The notes below the pieces were generated by a model. It searched no databases and had not been told where the DNA came from. It worked only from the letters and a program-made list of their open reading frames with translations. Made by a program: the position numbers and the translations under genes. Positions 59,601-64,000 of a stretch of 64,000 nucleotides of DNA are shown here, piece by piece; positions within the stretch are counted from its first letter, which is position 1, and each line of letters begins with the position of its first letter. The stretch is from Sarcophilus harrisii. Taxonomy: Eukaryota; Chordata; Mammalia; Dasyuromorphia; Dasyuridae. The stretch lies in assembly GCF_902635505.1 (NCBI RefSeq), contig NC_045429.1:432973669-433037668 (forward strand), written 5' to 3'.

Positions 59601-62272
59601 TTCCCCCCTTTCCTCCCTAGCCTTGACCTGCCTTTGCATCAGGTTGTAAAGCAGCCTCTGCATTCCTGTCTTGGCCATATTCGTTTTTTGAAGAGCCACA
59701 ATAGGCTGTTATCCATGAATACACATTAGTAGGAAGTGAGCTAGTCATAGAGGGATGAGTTGCTTTCCCCTTTGGCTATCATGAAGGAGCAGGGCTGCCC
59801 ATATAGGCAGTTCTCCAGATTTTCCTGATATTTTGGGGCTCTGGTTATAATTAGAGTCTTTGAAGCCCCTGGGCCAGCATGTTTTACCCTGTCCCTGCTC
59901 TTAGGGCTCCTGGGCTTTCCCATGACATTGTAGTTGAACTGTCCCATGTGTCTCCCCCAATTAAAGGATGAGGACCATTTGACTTTTTCTCTATCTCCCC
60001 AGTACTAAGCACAGCACCTGGCACATCATAAGTGCTTGTCAGACTACTTTTCATTCTTTCATTCAGTGCAGTCATGAGCAAACGAGCTCTTTCCGTGGCT
60101 GCCCATACAGTCCCTTGGGGGTCTGAAGCCGCCTCCAGCTCTCCAGTGGTGTGGCTTTGGGGTGATAGTTCTGAATTTTCTTCATGGAAATTGTTTCTGG
60201 CTTCTTCTATATGGCAGAAATCTCTCCTTGCCACTGTTCCTGCTGACTCTGTGACCATGAAAGAGAAGTACCTTGATTGGGCTTATCGGACTGGTGGCCA
60301 CAAGAAGGCAAAAAAAGTCTTTACCAGGTTAGACTGACCATCCGTACAGGTGCTCCATGTTCTGTATGAATGAATGTCCTTGCCTGTCACTTGCTTGGCT
60401 CTTTTCTTGGCTGAACTTTGCAATCCTCTGTCTCATCTGCTCTTGAAAAAAGGTGACTTGTGCCCTTTTGGGCCCCATGTAAGTACGTAGCGAAGACATA
60501 TGGGGATCTTGGGGTCTGTAGGCTGATGCTATAGGTTTATACCTGGCAGTTGTGAGGCAGAAACTAGGTTAATCTGTAAAGTTCTGCTAAAAAAAAAAAA
60601 AACCCAAACAACTTTAGGTTCAAAATGAAGAATTTTAAAATTGGCTCTTAAAATGTAGAAATGAGGGATACAGTGAAGAGTGGGACTGGGTTGGAGAACT
60701 AGAGTGAATGTCAGAGAGGAGGAAGTTGCTGCCCATTGAAAAGATTGGTGGTCTGTGCTATTGGTGGTTGATCCTCAGCTCTGAGCTCATCTATTGAGCC
60801 TGATGAGCCAGATTCACTGTAGAGTTCTTTAAGCATAATGGACATGTGAGAGAAATAAACTTTTCTTCTCTGTAGTTTACGAGAAAACCGTCCATTTTCA
60901 GTTCAGTTCTTCAGGAGGATGATCCAGATTGAAAAAGAGCAGGTATGTGAGAGAGGATATTGGTCACTGCTTCCTAATGATTCTGAGAGTCTTTCAGCTG
61001 GGGGGGTGGGAAGGTGAGGGGGGGGAGGTGTTTGAAGATGGGGGGAGAGTAAGAAAGAGACTTAGCAAATGCTGGTACCTGGAGTCCCCTGGCCTTGCCC
61101 CTCTCTAGTGCCAGCCAGTTAGCAGGTGTAACCAACAAAAGAGAAGACTAAAACAACAAAAGCTAAACCATATGGGTGAAAGTTATGGGAATCAGGGTCT
61201 GGCTTTAAGGAAGCTCTTCTGTGACAATCCAGACTTCACTTGTCCATTAATTAAATGGCCTCTGTTTACATTGCAGAAGTATCCCTAGTGAATCTAAAAT
61301 GTAATTGGATTTGCATGCAAAAGCACTAAGGTGTTATTAGGGTCACTGGGCTAGGAAAGCAGGCTCTCCCTATCTGCACACAGAAAATGGCCACAGAGCA
61401 GAGGGTAAAACAGGATTCTGTCATATGAAGGTATAGACAATGACGTGTTAGCTTCTCTCGAGATTGTAATAGAAGGAAACACACATAAGATGAAGTAATT
61501 GGGATTTAAGGTAGTCTAAATGGGAGGCAGCTTTTCTAGGAAAATGATGTGATGGCAAATCAGGCCCCTGAAGGACTGGCCTGTTTCCTGACCCCTTCTG
61601 TCTACTTTTGTTAGGAAACCTGCAAGATGTTGAACTTAAGAGAGTACTATGAGAGAGCCTTGAGAGAGTTTGGCTCTGTGAATTCTGGTAAGAAACCTTT
61701 TCTTGGAAGCATATGTGTGGCAGTGTAAGTGGAGTGATTGAATCTTGTTAAAATGTTTTTGGATTCTGGGTCTCTGGGCCTTCTCTGTGGAAAGCAATGG
61801 ATTTGTCCCTAACTTTCCTGTACCCTGAGCCCCTTGGACCATCATGCTGGTGAGGCCTAAGGCCCTTCTCAGTTACATTTAAAAAAAAATTAGCTAAAAT
61901 ACATAGGGCTTTTCAAAAGAAACCAATTATAACAGTATGTGGTTATCAAAATATACATATATAAAAAGCAAGACTCTTGGCCTAAGAGCATCCTTTTGTA
62001 TGAGTGACCTGAACTTTTCTAGCTTTCAGAACTCCAGGGTCCTGGTCATTGTTGGCCAGCATGCCAGGGGGGTGGGGTGCATGCACTGGTGTGAGTGATT
62101 TTTCTTTTTTTAAGACCTATGGCTGGATTACATCAAGGAAGAATTGAACCATCCTTGTGGCAAACCAGAGAACTGTGGGCAGATCCATTGGAGAGCCATG
62201 AAGATGCTGGAAGGCGAGCTGGTGGAGGAGTTTGTGACCAAATACAGTTTACTCCAGATGGGCCAGTTATAG
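41532..62272 (+). CDS. UTP6: UTP6, small subunit processome component (19 coding exons)
   Basis: UTP6 belongs to the UtpB subcomplex of the SSU processome (U3 snoRNP) in the nucleolus and is needed for early pre-rRNA cleavages that release 18S rRNA; this is known of the family. Human UTP6 (HCA66) is also reported to bind Apaf-1. Exons: 41532-41623, 43816-43900, 45001-45042, 45928-46020, 47110-47157, 48866-48929, 49426-49544, 51039-51116, 51787-51868, 52206-52287, 53730-53911, 56009-56088, 57554-57631, 58993-59172, 59424-59504, 60218-60327, 60876-60942, 61615-61687, 62115-62272. All introns have GT/AG ends and phases join without a shift, giving 597 residues. The N-terminus (MAEVIEQHLEDRLPELLQLE) and C-terminal KEELNHP and ENCGQI segments match human UTP6. 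HAT-type helices with aromatic pairs occur near residues 110-190, 300-335 and 490-560. The start ATG sits in a good Kozak context (GAGACCATGG). No defect is visible, so the gene appears functional. Confidence 0.97.
41689..41694. promoter_or_regulatory. Second E-box CACGTG in intron 1
   Basis: Perfect CACGTG 66 nt after exon 1, within the CpG island and followed by a CRE-like GACGTCA near 41703. With the copy at 41416 it brackets exon 1, a layout often seen in MYC-bound promoters. Confidence 0.55.
42050..42870 (+). repeat. Ancient interspersed repeat split by L1 (intron 1)
   Basis: Halves at about 42050-42181 and 42702-42870 carry the phrases GTATGCCTGGTGTTGCGCTA and TGTTGTGTGCTAGGCATGTG, then a 'catgtg..gagcactg' and 'ctcaagaagcct' pattern typical of an old family also seen at 22.1, 24.4 and 43.1 kb. 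The class is uncertain. Confidence 0.5.
42182..42700 (+). mobile_element. Young 5'-truncated L1 in UTP6 intron 1
   Basis: L1 3' end, from the last ORF2 codons (ACACGAACTGATGCTGAGTG) through the 3'UTR (CTAGGGGAGGGGGTGGGGGG, GTAAATAAAAGGCTATTAAA) to an A tail. It is flanked by exact 13-bp duplications GAAAACACTCATT at 42169-42181 and 42701-42713. It is nearly identical to the copy at 29655-30450 over shared sequence, so it is recent. It splits an older repeat. Confidence 0.9.
42885..43088 (-). mobile_element. L1 3' end, intron 1
   Basis: On the minus strand it reads as the second L1 3'UTR type: ACAAGGTTTTGCAAGGG-like, then the A-rich AATAAAAAGCT-like end. The pyrimidine block CTCCTCCCTCCCCAGCACC is diagnostic. 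Strongly 5' truncated and older than the 42.2 kb copy. Confidence 0.7.
43090..43620 (+). repeat. Ancient interspersed repeat (intron 1)
   Basis: Shares an ordered set of phrases with 22085-22760 and 24432-24935: 'gtgctggggattggga', 'cctgccctcaaggagctta', 'gagacaaca', 'cctggaggtaatggggagcc', 'aggaagat'. The class is not resolved. It ends about 200 nt before exon 2. Confidence 0.5.
43816..43900 (+). CDS. UTP6: UTP6 coding exon 2
   Basis: Follows a pyrimidine-rich tract and CCCCAG and ends before GTGAGT. It completes the Lys codon and encodes AIIKKASALEYKVQRR followed by LFKEDFINYIQ (to residue 59), the conserved N-terminal UTP6 domain. It leaves in phase 0. Confidence 0.96.
43901..45000 (+). 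other. UTP6 intron 2
   Basis: Intron of 1100 nt. It contains an A/T-rich stretch at 44095-44180 and a MIR-like SINE fragment at about 44345-44460 (GGATTCAAATCCTGCCTCAG). The rest shows nothing recognisable. Confidence 0.5.
45001..45042 (+). CDS. UTP6: UTP6 coding exon 3 (42-nt microexon)
   Basis: Only 14 codons, YEINLLELIKKRRA, between CCTGTAG and GTAAGT. It matches the human YEINLLELI segment exactly, and both ends are in phase 0, so skipping it would keep the frame. Confidence 0.96.
45043..45927 (+). other. UTP6 intron 3
   Basis: GC-richer intron with a pyrimidine tract at about 45125-45180 that ends in a run of eight or more C residues. No repeat or RNA gene recognised. Confidence 0.4.
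45928..46020 (+). CDS. UTP6: UTP6 coding exon 4
   Basis: Residues 74-104, RTRYMFKKEEIEFSIIHRIQ then NLFRRATSKWK. The acceptor is CCTTAG and the donor GTCAGC. The basic, helical segment leads into the first HAT repeat. Confidence 0.95.
46021..47109 (+). other. UTP6 intron 4
   Basis: Holds MIR-like SINE remains at about 46415-46545 and 46680-46805, short T runs at 46181, 46915 and 47067, and otherwise plain unique sequence. Confidence 0.4.
47110..47157 (+). CDS. UTP6: UTP6 coding exon 5
   Basis: Sixteen codons, EDIQLWLSHIAFCKKW, after TTCCTATAG and before GTAAGT. This is the first helix of a HAT repeat, with the W-x-x-H/Y-x-x-F pattern. Phase 0 at both ends. Confidence 0.96.
47500..47680 (-). 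repeat. MIR-like SINE, intron 5
   Basis: Plus strand reads CCCATTTTACAGATAAAAAA, then GTGACATGTCC..., ACTCGAACCC and TCTGACC, the antisense of a MIR core and tRNA-like head. Confidence 0.6.
47925..48130 (-). mobile_element. L1 3' end, intron 5
   Basis: Plus strand reads CCAAATACATGCAAAGATAG, then CAACATTCACTTTTGCAAAA and a CT-rich tract: the reverse complement of the older marsupial L1 3'UTR. A 5'-truncated copy. Confidence 0.75.
48345..48620 (+). repeat. MIR SINE, intron 5
   Basis: Contains CATCTCAGACACCTCC, TGACCTTGGGCATGTCATTT and CATCTGTAAAATGGAGATAA, the MIR head and CORE, followed by 'cttacctcttagggttg' and a degraded tail with 'aaagtgcttcacat'. Confidence 0.7.
48866..48929 (+). CDS. 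UTP6: UTP6 coding exon 6
   Basis: Encodes NNKTQISKIFSNLLAIHPNK then P and the first base of an Ala codon, the second helix of HAT repeat 1. The acceptor is CTTACAG and the donor GTATGG. A long G run lies about 80 nt into the following intron. Confidence 0.95.
49007..49027 (+). repeat. G21 homopolymer, intron 6
   Basis: Unbroken run of 21 G residues 78 nt after the exon 6 donor. Such a run can form a G-quadruplex in the RNA. Exact length is unreliable in most sequencing methods. Confidence 0.85.
49426..49544 (+). CDS. UTP6: UTP6 coding exon 7
   Basis: Residues 142-181. It carries LWIMAAKWEMED and YIFLRALRFHPESPKLYQE, the second HAT repeat and the best conserved part of the protein. The acceptor is GGACAG and the donor GTGAGT. 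Confidence 0.96.
49545..51038 (+). other. UTP6 intron 7
   Basis: Mostly unique-looking. A degraded antisense MIR is visible at about 50730-50885. AT-rich stretches at 50330-50460 and 50560-50720 show no family I can name. Confidence 0.4.
51039..51116 (+). CDS. UTP6: UTP6 coding exon 8
   Basis: Twenty-six codons beginning YFRMELMNAERQRKEKQEFE, a charged helical linker after the second HAT repeat. The acceptor is CCATTAG and the donor GTAAGA. Phase 0. Confidence 0.95.
51640..51780 (-). repeat. SINE fragment, intron 8
   Basis: Antisense MIR-like piece: TGCAGGAAACTGAGGTTCAG followed by 'tctctcagggttt' and 'agccaggtctctgac', ending just before exon 9. Confidence 0.45.
51787..51868 (+). CDS. UTP6: UTP6 coding exon 9
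   Basis: Encodes NELDYPEEILNGTLAQIIYK then EAVNRIK and the first base of Gly, matching the human segment ending in SIIKG. The acceptor is ACTCTAG and the donor GTACGT. Confidence 0.95.
52206..52287 (+). CDS. UTP6: UTP6 coding exon 10
   Basis: Encodes AEFHLSLLSIAKLFSFTQDL then QKEIYD plus two bases, nearly identical to human UTP6 here. The acceptor is TTTTTAG and the donor GTAAGT. Confidence 0.96.
52365..52510 (-). repeat. MIR SINE, intron 10
   Basis: Plus strand reads 'gaagacaatgaggcacacag', 'aggctaagtggtttgc', 'gagacaggattcacacccag', the antisense MIR pattern. Confidence 0.6.
52778..52796 (+). repeat. G19 homopolymer, intron 10
   Basis: Run of 19 G residues in a purine-rich tract (52761-52830). 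It is the second long G run on the UTP6 sense strand. Confidence 0.85.
53080..53440. repeat. Two SINE pieces, intron 10
   Basis: 53100-53235 is an antisense MIR-like piece ('ggagactgaagcacagaagg', 'tatacagctagtaaggatca'). 53265-53440 is a sense MIR piece ('acctctgtttgcctcagttt', 'agcactcagcacagggcctg', 'tataaatgctta'). Confidence 0.6.
53730..53911 (+). CDS. UTP6: UTP6 coding exon 11
   Basis: Longest coding exon (182 nt). It encodes LQVLHAGDPLTWDFVARREL, a variable acidic to basic stretch, then EERACAVYEEALSSLAT. The donor is the weak GTTGGT and the acceptor TTGTAG. The GC content and divergence of the middle third fit a surface loop. Confidence 0.94.
53912..55050 (+). other. UTP6 intron 11, 5' part
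   Basis: No recognised repeat. A pyrimidine-rich stretch lies at about 54595-54690. A C-box-like TGATGA and D-box-like CTGA occur near 54355-54415, but without a terminal stem. Confidence 0.3.
55055..55795 (-). mobile_element. 5'-truncated L1, intron 11
   Basis: Starts with a T run and reads as the reverse complement of an L1 3'UTR (TTTATTTACAAGATATACGC, ATGGCAGGTTGACCAATACA) and then the ORF2 C-terminal region (GTATATGAATATTATGG on the minus strand), ending at the codons equivalent to YPKE. It is about 740 bp, antisense to UTP6. Confidence 0.88.
56009..56088 (+). CDS. UTP6: UTP6 coding exon 12
   Basis: Encodes AMWKCYVTFCLERFNRKTNN then KELKEK, a HAT repeat start (AMWKCYITFCLERF in human). 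The acceptor is TTTACAG and the donor GTAAGG. Confidence 0.96.
56300..56321 (+). repeat. C22 homopolymer followed by T9, intron 12
   Basis: Run of 22 C residues followed by T9, next to the tail of an antisense L1. The C run is unusually long for a mammalian intron. Confidence 0.85.
56322..56930 (-). mobile_element. Old L1 3' region, intron 12
   Basis: Reverse complement of an L1 ORF2 end and 3'UTR: 'ccatctgccagttgatagg', 'cttataagggtaattccatt', 'ctcacttccctttgcatcag'. More diverged than the intron 11 copy. Confidence 0.75.
57195..57375 (+). repeat. L2 LINE tail, intron 12
   Basis: 'cattagaatgtaaatgcctt', 'cccagtgcttagtaaaatac', 'gaggacttaataaatg' are the L2 3' end phrases, followed by a short (TCTA) simple repeat. 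Confidence 0.65.
57554..57631 (+). CDS. UTP6: UTP6 coding exon 13
   Basis: Encodes RQQRAMDIFKRAHEARLLPE then DLYQQW. The acceptor is ATTTCAG and the donor GTAAGG. Phase 0. It corresponds to the human VFRKAHELKLLSE region. Confidence 0.95.
58035..58260 (-). mobile_element. Old L1 ORF2 fragment, intron 13
   Basis: Antisense remnant: 'tttcttacagcgcagtccta', 'gatttattcagccattcccc', 'atgctgtaaacacttgggtc'. The same landmarks occur in the cleaner copies at 23.4 and 40.1 kb. Confidence 0.65.
58261..58992 (+). other. UTP6 intron 13, 3' part
   Basis: Moderately GC-rich sequence with no repeat or gene recognised; several chance open frames overlap here without any family match. Confidence 0.3.
58993..59172 (+). 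CDS. UTP6: UTP6 coding exon 14
   Basis: Sixty codons from LDMLLGLGLDEVALEVALAM through RWQLQLQLL to RFEEAVRHLKAK. The acceptor is GCATGTAG and the donor GTCTGA, a weak site. An earlier in-exon GTTGGA would truncate the conserved FEEA helix, so the longer exon is chosen. Confidence 0.93.
59424..59504 (+). CDS. UTP6: UTP6 coding exon 15
   Basis: Encodes DCLPLWSLWVEWSEGAHSQE then DTEALFQ, matching human CLPLWISWAEWSEGAKSQED. The acceptor is TTTGCAG and the donor GTGCAG. Phase 0 at both ends. Confidence 0.95.
59505..60217 (+). other. UTP6 intron 15
   Basis: Contains an L2-like tail at about 59985-60060 ('cagtactaagcacagcacct', 'cataagtgcttgt'). The remainder is unassigned. Confidence 0.45.
60218..60327 (+). 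CDS. UTP6: UTP6 coding exon 16
   Basis: Encodes KSLLATVPADSVTMKEKYLD then WAYRTGGHKKAKKVFT, a late HAT repeat with the conserved KYLDWAYR motif. The acceptor is ATGGCAG and the donor GTTAGA. Confidence 0.95.
60328..61614 (+). other. UTP6 introns 16 and 17 with exon 17
   Basis: Apart from exon 17 this stretch shows only an A13 run near 60590 and G-rich patches at 60998-61050. No repeat recognised with confidence. Confidence 0.35.
60876..60942 (+). CDS. UTP6: UTP6 coding exon 17
   Basis: Completes a Ser codon, then LRENRPFSVQFFRRMIQIEK and EQ, matching human RPFSVDFFRKMIQFEKEQ. The acceptor is CTGTAG and the donor GTATGT. Confidence 0.96.
61615..61687 (+). CDS. UTP6: UTP6 coding exon 18
   Basis: Encodes ETCKMLNLREYYERALREFG then SVNS and one base, the last HAT repeat. 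The acceptor is TTGTTAG and the donor GTAAGA. Confidence 0.96.
62115..62272 (+). CDS. UTP6: UTP6 coding exon 19 and stop
   Basis: Encodes LWLDYIKEELNHPCGKPENC then GQIHWRAMKMLEGE and a variable tail ending QMGQL, with the stop TAG at 62270-62272. The acceptor is TTTTAAG, after a T-rich tract. Confidence 0.96.
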
Positions 62273-62960
62273 GAAGAGCCAACAACTGGACTTATGAACT
62301 TTTTAAAAATAACCTGTGGTAGATTTACATTCTAGGTAGATCTATCCTTTGTACAGAGATGTTTGTCTTTGATTCATAGTAAACATTGGACTCTGCTGTT
62401 TGACTCCTAACTAATAAGGGCCTTGGTCCTTCTGGGATCCTCATTTGGCATCTTTAATCTGTGGGAGAGATATAGTAAAAAGTTGTTGTCCATCTAGAAC
62501 AAAAACAAACTTTTACTCATCGATCTTTCCAGAGCTGACAGAGTTGACAAAACTGGAACATCGTTTTTTTCTTTCCAGATTTATATTGGGGGTCATTGGG
62601 AGCTGAATGAGTAAGAGGAATGAATGTCTCCTCAGTCCTGTCCCTTTCTGGATTTTGTTTAATTTTTGAAAGGCAATAAGAACATTTCTCTTCTGAAAAG
62701 CACCCAAAGTATATTTGAGCTCATGAAGTTTAGTGAGGAAGGAGAAAGAGGCACACTTTTGGGTTTTCTTTTGAAAATATTTGAGAAAGCATAAAATATT
62801 AACAGATTTAGAAGAATAGGGCAAGGCGTCCTTTTACTTTAGCAAACTTCAGTTTAGCATACCACCTGTGTTATGTAGCCACAAGCCAGGGAAATGGCAT
62901 TCTTTGAAGAATCAAGATTAGGAATTAAAGAATAAGAAACATTTTGTGGATACAAATTGA
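62273..62960 (+). other. UTP6: UTP6 3' untranslated region, probable extent
   Basis: Sequence after the stop has no repeat I recognise. There is no AATAAA in the first 700 nt. The best polyadenylation candidate is ATTAAA at 62924-62929; a weaker AGTAAA lies near 62380. The end of the transcript is therefore inferred. Confidence 0.4.
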
Positions 62961-64000
62961 GTATAGTTTATTGCCAAGGACAGATTGGGCACAGAATGTT
63001 GCAAAAGATTTTACAGCTCTAGGACTGGAAAAAGTGATGTGGAAGTTTGGAGCCGGGCTTAGGGCTTAAAAAGGTGAGCTGAGATTTGGTGCCTCATAAC
63101 TGGACAGATGGTGGTGAGAGGACATTTACTGTGGAGAAGAGAAGGCTGGTAAGAGGAGGGCACATAATTGGAAGGCCATTGTATGCAAGACGATACAGAT
63201 TTTGACTCAAGGAGTATTTTCTGAAAGATTACGGAGCTGTCCAATTCTGAAATGGGCAAGAGGTAATGAACTCCCCAGTATCATAGGACTGAAGTCTCAA
63301 TTAGGTAACCTGTTGTTTGAAATGTTGCTTCAAATTGGGGTTGTATAAGATTACATTTGAAAGTCCTTCCTGTTCCGATTCTGAAATGGTTAAATTGAAG
63401 AAGACAACATTTTGGGAATATAAAAAGTGTGGGGTATCCGGGAAGGCATTTGTAAATGGGGGAGATTTGTAAATCTCCAGGGAGATTTAGGTTCATTAAA
63501 TAGATTGGGGAATCAGGGACAAAGAAGTTGTCCACAAAGAAGTTCCACAATTGATATTGTGGAAGTGAATGAGAAGGTAGAGAAGAATAGTCACAAGCCT
63601 GCCATGCCTGATGCAAAGGACTTTCTGTCTCTCTGTCATTCCCCCTCCCTCTGTCCTGTCTCTCTTCCCTTCTCTTTCCCTCTCCCTCTCCCTCCACCCC
63701 CAGATATTGTGGGGTTAAGGAGCAAAAAGGCTGGTAGAGCTGAGCTCTAGAAGGTTCTATTTAGAGTTCCAGAGGAACTAATTAGTTTTACTTAATTGAA
63801 GGTGAATATAGAGTATTCTATATTCTATATATACAGGGTCACACATAAATATTACAGCGTTTGCAAACTACAGAGATCCCTGCCTCCAGTTCCTTCCCTT
63901 TCCAGGTACTGCATAATAGCGGCTTTCAGACCCCCTCCCCCGCTCCCCCGGAGAAAATAGACACTATGGAAGTGCTTTGTCCCAGCCTGTCTTAGGCCTC
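62961..64000. other. UTP6 downstream flank
   Basis: No gene recognised. A (CCCTCT) pyrimidine tract lies at about 63640-63705 and an AT-rich patch at 63790-63850. In human the neighbour on this side is COPRS; nothing here resembles its coding sequence. Confidence 0.35.

Noticed and set aside
1-64000. CRISPR array, operon, bacterial or plasmid features
   Set aside because: Spliced gene structure and mammalian repeats show a vertebrate nuclear genome; no spaced direct-repeat array is present.
1-64000. Functional tRNA gene
   Set aside because: All tRNA-like heads seen belong to SINE copies with tails and diverged box sequences.

Overview
The window is mammalian nuclear DNA, almost certainly marsupial. 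Spliced gene structure, a CpG-island promoter, and very dense L1 3' ends, tRNA/CORE SINEs, L2, CR1 and hAT fossils of types I associate with marsupial genomes all point that way. The exact species cannot be read from the sequence. There is one intact gene, UTP6, on the + strand. It has 19 coding exons from 41532 to 62272. All 18 introns have GT/AG ends, every phase closes, and the exons sum to 1794 nt, or 597 residues plus stop, the length I recall for the human protein. UTP6 is a HAT-repeat subunit of the UtpB part of the small-subunit processome, which cleaves pre-rRNA in the nucleolus to make 18S rRNA.

Layout. 1-41100 holds no intact gene. It is a graveyard of transposable elements: 5'-truncated L1 copies in both orientations, often nested with readable target-site duplications; older L1 ORF2 pieces; CR1-clade LINE remains at 8.3-9.0 kb (RT motif readable) and 19.7-20.3 kb; L2 tails; several SINE families; hAT transposons at 6.8-8.2, 28.7 and 39.5-40.5 kb; and two probable solitary LTRs at 4.5-5.0 and 27.5-28.1 kb. 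At 35.4-36.9 kb lies a 5'-truncated processed pseudogene of OLA1 (minus strand), bounded by a target duplication and itself broken by later insertions. A minus-strand 3'UTR-like retrocopy of unknown source starts at 18.0 kb. Two degenerate AT-rich minisatellites (38.7 and 40.7-41.1 kb) look like expansions of an L2 tail; the second runs right up to the promoter.

41106-42050 is the UTP6 CpG island. It contains an inverted CCAAT box, a 21-bp tandem array with seven GC boxes about two helical turns apart, ETS-like sites, and two CACGTG E-boxes on either side of exon 1. 41532-62272 is UTP6 with introns carrying further L1, SINE and ancient-repeat copies and three long G or C runs. 62273-64000 is its 3'UTR and flank, with no further gene recognised.

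I found no undescribed multi-gene system. The most unusual element is the promoter array, which resembles in form the 21-bp GC-box repeats of the SV40 early promoter. The transposon nests are valuable as dated insertion records. Repeat family names are from memory of general families and should be confirmed by a library search.
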